The translations under genes were made by a program, and so were the position numbers. Shown piece after piece: positions 35,217-45,500 of a stretch of 64,000 nucleotides of DNA. Source of the stretch: Candidatus Barnesiella excrementavium (GTDB taxonomy: Bacteria > Bacteroidota > Bacteroidia > Bacteroidales > Barnesiellaceae); NCBI GenBank assembly GCA_019115485.1, contig DXDM01000059.1:155402-219401 (forward strand). The letters are read 5' to 3'. Below the pieces are notes generated by a model, which ran no database searches, was not told the DNA's origin, and saw only the letters and a program-made list of their open reading frames with translations. How positions within the stretch are numbered: the first letter of the stretch is position 1; each line of letters starts with the position of its first letter.

Positions 35217-35884
35217 ACGAGATAGCCCAACATATAGCCACCATACGACAAGAGCTGCCGAGCGGTACCCGCTTGGTGGCCGTGTCGAAATTCCACCCCG
35301 CCGAGGCCTTGATGGAGGCCTACGAGTCGGGGCAACGCATTTTCGGCGAGAGCCGGGTGCAAGAGCTCATGACCAAGTATGAAGCCTTGCCCAAAGACAT
35401 CGAGTGGCACTTCATCGGTCACCTGCAAACCAACAAGGTGAAATACATCGTTCCCTTTATCACCTTGATTCATAGCGTCGACAGCGAGAAATTGCTCGCC
35501 GTGATCGACAGCGAGGCGGCCAAGTGCGGACGGGTAGTCGATTGCCTGCTCGAAATTCATGTGGCCAGCGAGGATAGCAAATATGGCTTTACCCCCGATT
35601 CGTGCCGCGAGTGGCTGAGCGGGAATCCGCTCGACCGCTATCCCCACGTGCGGGTGTGCGGCCTGATGGGTATGGCCTCGCTTACCGACGATGAGAGCCG
35701 CATCGACCGGGAGTTTGGCGCGTTGAAAAGTCTGTTTGACGAATTGAAGGCCTCGGGGCACGTCGATGCCCGAGCCTTTGTCGAGTTGTCGATGGGCATG
35801 TCGCACGACTACCGGCTGGCACTGCGTCACGGCACCACGCTGGTGCGCATAGGTACCTCGATATTCGGTGAGCGCAACTACTGA
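35213..35884 (+). CDS. YggS family pyridoxal-phosphate homeostasis protein
   Basis: The 223-residue protein is the single-domain PLP-binding barrel YggS/PLPBP. The PLP lysine lies in LVAVSKFHP near residue 25; FGESRVQE, WHFIGHLQTNKVKY and LSMGMSHDY are the other signatures. Members bind PLP and keep vitamin B6 and amino-acid pools in balance, without known catalysis. It overlaps the DUF4494 stop by 4 bases. Confidence 0.95.
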   Translation: MNEIAQHIATIRQELPSGTRLVAVSKFHPAEALMEAYESGQRIFGESRVQELMTKYEALPKDIEWHFIGHLQTNKVKYIVPFITLIHSVDSEKLLAVIDSEAAKCGRVVDCLLEIHVASEDSKYGFTPDSCREWLSGNPLDRYPHVRVCGLMGMASLTDDESRIDREFGALKSLFDELKASGHVDARAFVELSMGMSHDYRLALRHGTTLVRIGTSIFGERNY

Positions 35885-35931
35885 TGCGACGCGGCACCGG
35901 TAGTGGTGCCGGCCGTGTCGACAGCTGTTTT

Positions 35932-35947
35932 TATGTTCAAGAACATA
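35932..35947. promoter_or_regulatory. Palindrome upstream of the sugar permease gene
   Basis: TATGTTCAAGAACATA has perfect 7-bp arms around AA. It is centred about 55 bases before the predicted transcription start, where an activator would bind. A one-base variant lies upstream of the glycogen cluster at 56825-56840. Confidence 0.65.
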
Positions 35948-35972
35948 TATTTATCGTGCCGACCGATAAATA
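35948..35972. repeat. 9-bp inverted repeat over the -33 region of the permease promoter
   Basis: TATTTATCG and CGATAAATA are perfect complements with a 7-base spacer, ending 8 bases before the -7 box. It lies upstream of the predicted start, so it should act as DNA, for example as a second operator. Confidence 0.6.
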
Positions 35973-35980
35973 ATAAGCAT

Positions 35981-35988
35981 TACCTTTG
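35981..35988 (+). promoter_or_regulatory. -7 promoter box for the sugar permease gene
   Basis: TACCTTTG matches TAnnTTTG. There is no good TTG about 20 bases upstream, as expected for a promoter needing an activator. The leader to the ATG at 36124 is about 130 bases. Confidence 0.6.
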
Positions 35989-36123
35989 CCTTAATTTTAG
36001 TTTATCAGAAAACAGAAGGCACAAGTAAATAAATAACAGTCCATGAAATAGACACATCACATGTATCAATCGACTCGAATAGAAATATTTACATTCAAAA
36101 TACATTAATTTAAATCTTATAAA

Positions 36124-37605
36124 ATGACTACAAATCAGAAAAACAATGGGAAAATTATTGCGATTATCGCAATGATGTTTCTGTTTGCAATGATTGCTTT
36201 CGTAACCAATCTGGCGGCGCCGTTCGGACTCATCTGGGGTAACCAGTATTCGTGGGCCGGCATGATGGGTAACATGATGAACTTCCTGGCTTATCTGTTT
36301 ATGGGTGTTCCCGCAGGTACGATGCTGGTGAAAATCGGTTACAAGAAGACTGCCCTTACGGCTATGGCCGTAGGTTTCGTAGGCCTCTTTATCCAGTATC
36401 TGTCGAGTATCATCGGTGCCGATACGGCGCTCTTCTCGGTGGGTGGACAAGAGGTGTATCTGAACCTGATTATCTATCTGCTGGGTGCCTTCATCTGCGG
36501 TTTCTGCGTGTGCATGCTTAACACCGTGGTAAACCCCATGCTGAACCTGCTCGGTGGCGGTGGCAACAAGGGTAACCAGTTGATTCAAACCGGTGGTACC
36601 CTCAACTCGTTGGCTGCCACGCTCACTCCGCTCTTCGTAGGTGTGCTCATCGGTTCGGTAACCGACAAGACTGCCATGAGCGACGTCACCCCGCTGCTGT
36701 TCATCGCCATGGCCGTATTTGCTGTGTCGTTCATCATCATCTCGGCCATCGCCATTCCCGAGCCCCACTTGGCCAAGAAGGGCGAACCCCAGGAGAAATT
36801 CGAGCACAGCCCGCTGGCCTTCCGCCACACGCTGTTGGGTGTGATTGCCATCTTCCTCTATGTAGGTATCGAGGTAGGTATCCCCGCTCAGTTGAACTTC
36901 TTCATGGCCGATACCAGTTCGAGAGGTGCCGGTATTTTGGTCAACGGAGCCGCCATCGGTGGTGCCATCGTGGCCATCTACTGGTTGTTGATGCTGGTAG
37001 GCCGTTTCCTGAGTAGCTTGATTAGCGGTAAGATTTCGACCCGCGCTCAGTTGATTGCCGTTTCGTCGGTAGCCATTGTACTCACCTTGATTGCCATCTT
37101 CACCCCGAAGACGGTCGGCTTCAACGTGCCTTCGTTTGTCTATGACCCGGTACAAAAGACCTCCGAGATTCTGGAAAATGCCGGTATTCCCGCTGCCGAA
37201 GCCGAGGCTTTCGTGGCCAATCCTACCGAAGAGTTCCTGTCGCAAAATGCAGCCGTGCTGGCCGAAGCCAAGATGACACCCGAGTCGGTGATGAAATCGC
37301 TCGAAACCCCCAAGGTTCCCCTGAGCGCCCTCTTCCTCGTGCTCTGCGGTCTGTGCACCTCGGTGATGTGGGGTGGTATCTTCAACCTCGCCGTCGAAGG
37401 CCTGGGCAAATACACCGCCAAGGCATCGGGTATCTTCATGATGATGGTTGTCGGTGGTGGCGTAATGCCCTTTATCCAGAACATGCTGTCGGGTAGCTTC
37501 GGTTATCTGGCCAGCTACTGGTTGGTTATCGCCATGTTGGCCTATCTGCTCTACTACGGTCTGATAGGTTGCAAGAATGTCAATACCGATATTCCCACGG
37601 AATAA
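36124..37605 (+). CDS. MFS sugar permease (FHS/GluP-like)
   Basis: The 493-residue protein has about twelve membrane helices. Helix 1 and the following turn (FAMIAFVTNLAAPFG), the MLVKIGYKKT loop and NPMLNLLGGGGNKGNQLIQTGGTLNSLAATLTP around helix 5 resemble the fucose/glucose-galactose permease group, taking sugar up with protons or sodium. An unusual loop of about 70 residues (residues 340-400, VYDPVQKTSEILENAGIP onward) is hydrophilic and lies between helices. The promoter carries two palindromes, and one recurs at the glycogen cluster, so regulation by sugar is likely. Confidence 0.88.
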   Translation: MTTNQKNNGKIIAIIAMMFLFAMIAFVTNLAAPFGLIWGNQYSWAGMMGNMMNFLAYLFMGVPAGTMLVKIGYKKTALTAMAVGFVGLFIQYLSSIIGADTALFSVGGQEVYLNLIIYLLGAFICGFCVCMLNTVVNPMLNLLGGGGNKGNQLIQTGGTLNSLAATLTPLFVGVLIGSVTDKTAMSDVTPLLFIAMAVFAVSFIIISAIAIPEPHLAKKGEPQEKFEHSPLAFRHTLLGVIAIFLYVGIEVGIPAQLNFFMADTSSRGAGILVNGAAIGGAIVAIYWLLMLVGRFLSSLISGKISTRAQLIAVSSVAIVLTLIAIFTPKTVGFNVPSFVYDPVQKTSEILENAGIPAAEAEAFVANPTEEFLSQNAAVLAEAKMTPESVMKSLETPKVPLSALFLVLCGLCTSVMWGGIFNLAVEGLGKYTAKASGIFMMMVVGGGVMPFIQNMLSGSFGYLASYWLVIAMLAYLLYYGLIGCKNVNTDIPTE

Positions 37606-37630
37606 ATTCCTTACATTAAATAATTAGGAG

Positions 37631-37666
37631 AAAAGAGAGGGAAGCGAGGGCTTCTCTCTCTTTTTT
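37631..37666 (+). terminator. Terminator after the sugar permease gene
   Basis: AAAAGAGAGGGAAGC pairs with GCTTCTCTCTCTTTT (one wobble), followed by a T run. Confidence 0.85.
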
Positions 37667-37715
37667 CTTTGTGAACTTTTGTCCGTTTTTGTAGGTATAT
37701 ACTCGTGAATTGTAT

Positions 37716-37723
37716 TATTTTTG
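37716..37723 (+). promoter_or_regulatory. -7 promoter box for transketolase
   Basis: TATTTTTG lies 13 bases before the ATG at 37737, implying a very short leader. Confidence 0.4.
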
Positions 37724-37736
37724 TAAAAAAAATTCC

Positions 37737-39770
37737 ATGAACGATACGAACTTGTTGAACAGAGCGGCCGACAATATCAGAATATTGACGGCGGCCATGG
37801 TTGAAAAGGCCAAATCGGGTCACCCGGGCGGTGCTATGGGTGGTGCCGATTTTACCAATGTGTTGTATTCCGAGTTTTTGGTATATGATCCCGAAGACCC
37901 GAAGTGGATTAATCGGGACCGCTTCTTCCTCGACCCGGGGCACATGTCGCCCATGCTGTACAGTGTGTTGGCCATGTCGGGCTTCTACACGATGGACGAC
38001 CTCAAATCGTTCCGTCAGTGGGGCAGTATCACCCCCGGTCACCCCGAGTTCGATGTGATGCACGGCATCGAAAACACGTCGGGACCCTTGGGTCAGGGAC
38101 ACACGATGGCCGTAGGCGCCGCGATAGCCGAGCGTTTCATGGCTGCCCGTTTCGGCGAGTGGTGCAGTCACAAGATCTATGCGTTCATCTCCGACGGCGG
38201 TATTCAGGAAGAGATATCGCAGGGAGCTGGCCGGGTGGCCGGATTCCTGGGGTTGCACAACCTGATCATGTTCTACGACAGCAACGACGTGCAGCTCTCG
38301 ACCGACACCGATGCCGTGACCGATGAGAATACGGCCGAGAAATATCGGGCCTGGAATTGGAATGTACTCGAAATCGACGGGTGCGACCCTGTGGCCATAC
38401 GCGATGCACTGGCCTTGGCCAACCGCGAAACCGAGCGGCCCACGCTCATTATTGGCAAGACCATCATGGGGCGTGGCTGTGTGACGGCTACGGGCGAGAA
38501 CTTTGAAGGAAAATACTCGACACACGGACAGCCGTTGAGCAAGTCGGGTGCCTCGTACGAAAAGACCATCGAACATCTGGGCGGTAGCGTCGAGAACCCC
38601 TTTGTCATCTTCCCCGAGGTGGCCGACCTCTATGCCCGTCGGGCCGAAGAACTGAAAAAAATCGTGGCCGAGCGCAAGGCCGTACAGGCTGCCTGGGAAA
38701 AAGAGAATCCCGAACTGGCTGCCGAGTTGCACGATTTCTATGCCGGCAAGTTACCCGCGCTCGATTTTGCCTCGATTGCCTATAAACCCAACGTGGCCAC
38801 CCGTACGGCTTCGGCCAACGTGCTCTCCTATCTGGGCGAGCGGGTGAAGAACATGGTGGTATCGTCGGCCGATCTGGCCAACTCGGACAAGACCGAAGCC
38901 TTCCTGAAAAAGACAGGAGCTTTCTCCAAGGGCGATTTCAAGGGCGCTTTCCTGCACGCCGGTGTAGCCGAGTTGACGATGGCCTCGATTATGAACGGTA
39001 TCCTGTTGCATGGTGGTATGCAGGCCGCCTGTGGCACCTTCTTCGTATTCTCGGACTATATGAAGCCCGCCGTGCGTATGGCGGCCCTCATGGAGTTGCC
39101 GGTAAAATATGTGTGGACACACGATGCCTTCCGCGTGGGCGAGGACGGTCCTACTCACGAACCGGTAGAGCAGGAGGCTCAGATACGGCTCATGGAGCAG
39201 TTGAAAAACCACAGTGGCAAGCATAGCGTGCTGGTATTGCGTCCGGCCGACAGTGCCGAGACTCTGGTGGCTTGGAAACTGGCCATGGAAAACAGCGATA
39301 CCCCCACGGCTCTGATACTTTCGCGTCAGGACGTTCCCGACCTCCCTTCGGCTGCGGGCAACCGTTATGCCGATGCCTTGCAGTCGGCCAAAGGCGCTTA
39401 TGTGCTGATGCGTGACGAGAATCCCGAGGTGGTGCTGGTGGCTAACGGTTCGGAAGTGTCGACACTGGTAGGCGCCCGTGAAATCCTGCACGAGCAGGGT
39501 GTACGGGTTCAGATTGTTTCGGTACCCTCCATCGGTCTCTTCTTTGATCAGCCCGATTCATATCGCGAGTCTGTAATCCCCTCGGAATTGCCTGTATTCG
39601 GATTGACGGCCGGTCTGCCCTCGACGCTTTCGCAGTTCGTAGGGTGTAAAGGCAAGGTTTATGGATTGGATCACTTCGGTTACTCGGCACCCTACAAGGT
39701 GCTCGACGAGAAACTGGGATTCACCCCCGATCATATTGCCGGCGAGATAAAGAAATTCTTAGGGAAATAA
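37737..39770 (+). CDS. tkt: Transketolase
   Basis: The start MNDTNLLNRAADNIR gives 677 residues, the full single-chain length. The N-terminal thiamine-diphosphate domain has KSGHPGGAMGGADF, ENTSGPLGQGHTMAVG and ISDGGIQEEISQGAG; the pyrimidine domain has YVWTHDAFRVGEDGPTHEPVEQ; a C-terminal transketolase fold follows. It moves two-carbon units between sugar phosphates in the non-oxidative pentose phosphate pathway. It is flanked by terminators and looks monocistronic. Confidence 0.97.
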   Translation: MNDTNLLNRAADNIRILTAAMVEKAKSGHPGGAMGGADFTNVLYSEFLVYDPEDPKWINRDRFFLDPGHMSPMLYSVLAMSGFYTMDDLKSFRQWGSITPGHPEFDVMHGIENTSGPLGQGHTMAVGAAIAERFMAARFGEWCSHKIYAFISDGGIQEEISQGAGRVAGFLGLHNLIMFYDSNDVQLSTDTDAVTDENTAEKYRAWNWNVLEIDGCDPVAIRDALALANRETERPTLIIGKTIMGRGCVTATGENFEGKYSTHGQPLSKSGASYEKTIEHLGGSVENPFVIFPEVADLYARRAEELKKIVAERKAVQAAWEKENPELAAELHDFYAGKLPALDFASIAYKPNVATRTASANVLSYLGERVKNMVVSSADLANSDKTEAFLKKTGAFSKGDFKGAFLHAGVAELTMASIMNGILLHGGMQAACGTFFVFSDYMKPAVRMAALMELPVKYVWTHDAFRVGEDGPTHEPVEQEAQIRLMEQLKNHSGKHSVLVLRPADSAETLVAWKLAMENSDTPTALILSRQDVPDLPSAAGNRYADALQSAKGAYVLMRDENPEVVLVANGSEVSTLVGAREILHEQGVRVQIVSVPSIGLFFDQPDSYRESVIPSELPVFGLTAGLPSTLSQFVGCKGKVYGLDHFGYSAPYKVLDEKLGFTPDHIAGEIKKFLGK

Positions 39771-39797
39771 ATAGTAGGATATTTATAAATTGACAGT

Positions 39798-39837
39798 AAA
39801 ACCGACACTCTTTCTTATAGAGCGTCGGTTTTATTTT
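39798..39837 (+). terminator. Terminator after transketolase
   Basis: AAAACCGACACTCT pairs with AGAGCGTCGGTTTT (one mismatch), followed by a T-rich tract. Confidence 0.85.
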
Positions 39838-39978
39838 TATTTTAAATAAAATTTGTTGGACAGGTGAAAAAAACGACTACTTTTACACTCAGTTTTAATT
39901 GGGTCTATGAGGCGGTTTTTCGCTTGAATTGAAAGAGAGTAATCGCCGGTATTAAAGTGTAATTAAAAGCAAAGGAGT

Positions 39979-41149
39979 ATGAAAAAGACTGTTTTTGCAT
40001 TTTTTGTTGGTGTCGATGGGTTTGGCTATGCCCGCGACACTTGCAGCGGCTCCCGAGACGGAAGCCCAATCAGAGTCTTCCCAAGAGATTGTCTTGAACA
40101 GCTTTAAGGACAATTGGGCGATTTCATTGGAAGGAGGGGTTGATTTCAGTTTAGGACGTTTTGACAGCCATGCCGGTTTCGGGCAACGTATAGCACCCGT
40201 CTTCGGTCTTAATGTCGAGAAGTGGTTCTCGCCGGTTATCGGTTTGCGCCTGGGTGCCGATTATTATGGGACGAAAGGTGCGGCTCTTTGGGGACATGGT
40301 ATTGGAGGTGAACGCTTTGATAATGGCTATTATAAACAGTCGTATGCCTTGATAACCCCGGCTCTCGATGTGATGGGCGATTTGGCCAGTCTCTTCTGCG
40401 GTTATCGCGAGCGGGTTTATACGCCTGTCCTGTATGTAGGAATGGGTCTCCCCGTAGGGGTATCGGGCGATGTGGCCAAAGGGGTCAACATGGACATGCG
40501 TGGCGGTTTGCTCAACCGCTTTCGGCTGAGTGATGCCTGGGCCATCAATCTCGATTTGCGTTTCGATGTGTGGGAGGCTTCGATTGCCGGTGAAGGGAAT
40601 CACGGCAAGACCTTCTCGGCATTGGTTGGCGTTACCTATAAATTCAAGGACCGCGGCTGGAAGGCTCCCGTTGTGCCGGCAGTAGCACCGGTTGTGGGTA
40701 AATACAGTGATGACGAGGGCGATGCGCTGGTAGTTCAGTTGCGCGATGCCAACCGCAAGATTGCCAACCTTGAACAGCAGTTGGCCGAGTGCCGGAACCG
40801 TCCGGTCGAGAAGGTAACCGAAAAGCCTCTTCCTGTCGTTACCGTCTACTACAACATCAACAGTTCGACTTTGCAGCCCAAGGACAAGGTCGTGTTGAAA
40901 GCCGTGGCAAAAGCCATCAAGGCCAACGAGGGTAGGAAATATATTATCACCGGTTATGCCGACAGTGAAACCGGTACGGCCGCATTCAACGCCAAGTTGC
41001 GCAAGGCTCGTGCCGAGCAGGTCTACGACGCTCTGGTTTCCTATGGTGTAAGCCCCGACCAGTTGGAGCAGAAGACCAGCGATGCCAAGCTCGACCGCTT
41101 CGGCTCCTATGTGCTCGACCGGGCTGCTACCATAATACCGGCCGAGTGA
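39979..41149 (+). CDS. OmpA family outer-membrane protein, signal peptide frame-disrupted
   Basis: The main frame runs from 39995 to 41149 and encodes a beta-barrel N-domain (about 30-220), a short coiled segment (LRDANRKIANLEQQLAECRN) and a C-terminal OmpA-like peptidoglycan-binding domain (VYYNINSST, ITGYADSETG, AKLRKARAEQV). The best start, ATG at 39979 with AAAGGAG just before it, is one base out of frame and stops at 40107. Removing a single T from either of two T runs (39992-39996 or 40000-40005) restores a clean signal peptide with MKKTV at the front and ATLAAA at the cleavage site. The alternative TTG start at 39995 leaves no basic N-region. The stated coordinates assume the frameshift. 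It is a sequence error, a null allele or a phase-variable tract. Confidence 0.75.
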
Positions 41150-41172
41150 TATAAGTGAGCTAAAAAACAAAG

Positions 41173-41209
41173 GACGCCGCTATTCCGTAAGGGTAGCGGC
41201 GTCTTCTTT
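41173..41209 (+). terminator. Terminator after the OmpA-family gene
   Basis: GACGCCGCTA and TAGCGGCGTC form a 10-bp stem, followed by TTCTTT. Confidence 0.75.
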
Positions 41210-41315
41210 ATCTGAGTTCTTTTTTTCTGCGAGGGTGAGAGACCGGTTATAGCTTTGAAAGAATGTTAAAATAGAAGGGAAAGTCTGTTGTCGGAGTATA
41301 AATTGTAAAGTCGGC

Positions 41316-41346
41316 TTGCCAAAAAGCGAGGCTTTTATTATCTTTG
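41316..41346 (+). promoter_or_regulatory. Promoter of the AAA ATPase gene
   Basis: TTG (41316-41318), 20 bases, then TATCTTTG (41339-41346), a strong pair with a leader of about 16 bases to the ATG at 41369. Confidence 0.65.
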
Positions 41347-41368
41347 CCACCTGTTTAAGAGTGCAGCC

Positions 41369-42547
41369 GTGGAATCGTTTTATAGGACACACAAGTATCT
41401 TGTTGAGCATGTTGAGTCGCCGGTCAAGCGCGATTTGATGTATCAGATCAACAAAAACAGCCGTCTGGTGGGCATAAAGGGAAGCCGGGGAGTAGGCAAG
41501 ACCACCTTCCTGTTGCAATATGCCAAGGAGAATTACGGCTTGGATAGATCGTGCCTGTACATCAATCTCAACAATCTCTATTTCACCGAGCATACTTTGC
41601 GGGAGTTTGCCGGGCGGTTCTACGAACAGGGCGGCCGGGTGCTGCTCATCGATCAGGTGTTCAAATATCCCGGGTGGTCCGAGGAGTTGAAATACTGTTA
41701 CGACCACTTTCCCGAGTTGAAAATCATCTTCTCCGGTTCGTCGGTCATGCGGCTGAAAGAGGAGAATCCGGTGTTGGCCGGTCTGGTCGACTCGTACAAT
41801 CTGCGTGGCTTCTCGTTCAGGGAGTATCTGAATCTGATGGCCTCGACCCAGTTCCCCTCCTATACCCTCGACGACATCATTGCCCACCACAAGTCGATAG
41901 CCCAGGAGATATGCAGTCGGGTCAATCCGCTCGACTATTTCCCCGGGTATCTGCATCACGGCTACTATCCCTTCTTCCTTGATAAAGCCAATTTCTCGGA
42001 GAATCTGGTCAAGAACATCAACATGATTATGGAGGTCGACATTCTGCTCATCAAGCAAATCGAGCTCTCCTATCTGCCCAAGGTGCGGCGGTTGATGTAC
42101 CTGTTGTCGGTGCAGTCGCCGGCCCCTACCAACGTGAGCCAGTTGAGCAAGGACATACAGATATCGAGGGCGACGGTCATGAACTACATCAAGAGCTTGA
42201 AGGACGCCCGCCTCATCAACATGCTCTATCGCGACGGCGAGGAGTTCCCCAAGAAGCCGGCGATGGTCTACATGCACAACACCAACATCATCTACTCCAA
42301 CCGTTCGGTGCAGGTCGATGCGCAGGCCGTTCGCGAAACCTTCTTCTACAACACGCTGCACAAGGACCACCGGTTGAACATGGGCAGCAAGAACGCCCAG
42401 TTCCTCGTCAATCGCGAGAAACTTTTCCGGGTGCAGGGCAGTGTGCCCCGCAGCCGCATCAACCCCAACTTCTACTACGCCATCGACGATTTGAAGGTGG
42501 GAAGCGACAACCTCATACCCTTGTGGTTGTTCGGATTTGTGTATTGA
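41369..42547 (+). CDS. AAA_14/DUF4143-type ATPase
   Basis: The 392-residue protein has Walker A GSRGVGKTT near residue 38 and Walker B LLIDQV near 91, then the IIFSGSSV sensor segment, the layout of the AAA_14 group. The C-terminal half has a winged-helix-like stretch (SQLSKDIQISRATVMNYIKSLKDARLI) and a DUF4143-like nuclease-fold remnant (NAQFLVNREKLFRV). The Walker B acidic pair reads DQ rather than DE. It is cytosolic, role unknown; such proteins are common in Bacteroidetes, often in many copies. PFOR follows 48 bases later but may have its own promoter. Confidence 0.88.
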   Translation: MESFYRTHKYLVEHVESPVKRDLMYQINKNSRLVGIKGSRGVGKTTFLLQYAKENYGLDRSCLYINLNNLYFTEHTLREFAGRFYEQGGRVLLIDQVFKYPGWSEELKYCYDHFPELKIIFSGSSVMRLKEENPVLAGLVDSYNLRGFSFREYLNLMASTQFPSYTLDDIIAHHKSIAQEICSRVNPLDYFPGYLHHGYYPFFLDKANFSENLVKNINMIMEVDILLIKQIELSYLPKVRRLMYLLSVQSPAPTNVSQLSKDIQISRATVMNYIKSLKDARLINMLYRDGEEFPKKPAMVYMHNTNIIYSNRSVQVDAQAVRETFFYNTLHKDHRLNMGSKNAQFLVNREKLFRVQGSVPRSRINPNFYYAIDDLKVGSDNLIPLWLFGFVY

Positions 42548-42595
42548 TATAGATAGAAAACGAAAAACAATATTATTTACTTAATAACAGAAAAG

Positions 42596-45500
42596 ATGAG
42601 TAAACAAAAAAAATTCTTAACCTGTGATGGTAACCAAGCCGCTGCACATATCTCGTATATGTTTTCCGAGGTGGCTGCCATCTATCCTATCACTCCCTCT
42701 TCGACGATGGCCGAGTATGTAGACGAATGGGCTGCTGCCGGACGTAAAAACATCTTTGGCGAGACCGTTCTCGTGCAGGAGATGCAGTCCGAGGGTGGTG
42801 CTGCCGGAGCCGTTCACGGTTCTTTGCAGGCCGGAGCCTTGACGACCACCTACACGGCATCGCAAGGCCTTTTGCTCATGATTCCCAACATGTACAAGAT
42901 TGCCGGTGAGTTACTTCCCTGTGTGTTCCATGTATCGGCTCGTACGTTGGCCTCTCACTCGCTCTCCATCTTCGGTGACCATCAAGATGTGATGTCGACC
43001 CGTCAGACCGGATTCGCCATGTTGTGCGAAGGTTCGGTACAAGAGGTAATGGATTTGGCCGGTGTTGCCCACCTGTCGACCATTCGTTCGCGTGTACCTT
43101 TCGTCAACTTCTTCGACGGATTCCGTACCTCGCACGAGATTCAGAAAATCGAGGCCCTCGATAACGACGACCTGGCTCCGCTCATCGACCGGGAGGCCTT
43201 GGCCGAGTTCCGTGCCCGCGCTTTGAACCCCGAGAAACCGGTTATGCGCGGTATGGCCGAGAACCCCGATACCTTCTTCCAACACCGTGAGGCTTCCAAC
43301 AAATTCTACGAGGCCGTACCTGCTATCGTGGAAGACTACATGCAGAAAATCAACGAAATCACAGGTCGTGACTATCACCTGTTCAACTACTACGGTGCCG
43401 AAGATGCCGACCGCGTAATCATCGCCATGGGTTCGGTAACCGAGGCCGCCCGCGAAGCCATCGACTACCTCATGGCCAAAGGCGAGAAGGTAGGTTTGGT
43501 AGCCGTTCACCTGTATCGTCCTTTCTCGGCCGAGCACTTCCTGTCCGTGATGCCCAAGACCGTAAAACGTGTGGCTGTTCTCGACCGTACCAAAGAGCCC
43601 GGCTCGAACGGCGAACCGCTCTATCTCGATGTCAAGGACGTATTCTACGGCAAGGCCGATGCCCCGCTTATCGTAGGCGGTCGCTACGGTTTGGCCTCGA
43701 AAGATACCACTCCCACGCAAATCCTCTCGGTATACGAGAACCTCGCTTTGCCTGAACCTAAAAATCACTTCACCATCGGTATCGTCGACGACGTTACCTT
43801 TACCTCGCTGCCCCCGAAAGAGGAGCTTGCCCTCGGTGGCGAAGGCATGTTCGAAGCCAAATTCTATGGCTTGGGTGCCGACGGTACGGTAGGTGCCAAC
43901 AAGAACTCGGTAAAAATCATCGGCGACAACACCGACAAATATTGCCAGGCCTACTTCTCGTACGACTCGAAGAAATCGGGTGGTTTCACCTGCTCGCACC
44001 TGCGTTTCGGCGATACCCCCATTCGTTCGACCTACCTGGTAAATACGCCTAACTTCGTTGCCTGTCACGTTCAGGCCTACCTGCACATGTACGATGTATT
44101 GCGCGGTATCCGTCCGAACGGTACCTTCCTGCTCAATACCATCTGGACGGCCGACGAACTGGTAAAACACCTGCCCAACAACGTAAAACGCACGTTGGCC
44201 CAGAAGAACATCTCGTTCTATACCATCAACGCCACCAAGATTGCTCAGGAAATCGGGTTGGGCAACCGCACCAACACCATTCTGCAATCGGCCTTCTTCC
44301 GCATCACCGAGGTTATCCCCGTCGACCTGGCCATCGAGCAGATGAAGAAATTCATCGTGAAGTCGTATGGCAAGAAGGGTGAAGATGTGGTGAACAAGAA
44401 CTACGCTGCCGTAGACCGTGGCGGTGAATACGAAAAAGTAGCCGTAGACCCCGCATGGGCCAACCTCCCCGACGACGAAGTCACAGAGAGCAAAGCTCCC
44501 GAATTTGTAGAGAAGGTAGTGAAAGTCATCAACGCACAGGCCGGCGACGACCTGCCCGTATCGGCCTTCTCGGGTATCGAGGACGGTACCTGGCCTGCCG
44601 GAACCGCCAAATACGAGAAACGCGGTGTATCGACCTTCGTGCCGGTATGGAACAACCAGAACTGTATCCAATGTAACAAATGTGCCTACGTTTGTCCTCA
44701 CGCTTCGATTCGTCCCTTCGTACTCGACGAGAACGAACTCGCCGCATCGCCTTTCAAAGAGGGCGAGACGCTCGAAATGAAGGTGCCCGCCACGATGAAG
44801 GGCATGCACTTCCGCATGCAGGTCGATGTACTCGACTGTCTGGGTTGCGGCAACTGTGTCGATGTATGTCCGGGCAACAAGAACGGCAAGGCCCTTTCGA
44901 TGGTCGACCTCGAAAGCCAGTTGAGCGAAGCTCCCCGCTGGGAATATTGCGCCGACCACGTGAAGAGCAAACAACACCTGGTAGACATCAAGTCGAATGT
45001 GAAGAACTCGCAGTTTGCTACCCCGCTGTTCGAATTCTCGGGCGCCTGCTCGGGTTGCGGTGAGACCCCGTATGTAAAACTCATTTCGCAACTCTTCGGC
45101 GACCGTGAAATGGTATCCAACGCCACAGGTTGTTCGTCAATCTATTCGGGCTCGATTCCTTCGACTCCCTATACCACCAACGAGAAAGGCAAAGGCGTAG
45201 CTTGGGCCAACTCGCTGTTCGAGGATTTCTGCGAATTCGGTCTGGGTATGACGCTCGCCGTAGAGAAGATGCGCGACCGTTTGGAGAAACTCATGAAACA
45301 GGCTATCGAAGGCGACGGCTGTCCCGCCGAAACGAAGGAGCTGTTTGCCGACTGGATTGCCAATCGGGAAGACACCGATCGCACCGTCGAGCTCGAAGCC
45401 AAGATTACTCCTATCGTGAAGGCCAACGCCGACAAGTGCGACATCTGCAAGGAGATTGCTTCGCTCAGCCAGTACCTCATCAAGAAATCACAATGGATTA

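Noticed and set aside
41369..42547. AAA_14 ATPase considered as part of a defence or toxin-antitoxin system
   Set aside because: No partner gene with a defence domain is adjacent; PFOR follows and the OmpA gene precedes it behind a terminator.
42911..45091. 726-codon open frame antisense to PFOR
   Set aside because: PFOR is unmistakable on the plus strand, and strong codon bias leaves its antisense frame open. No motif or start signal supports it.
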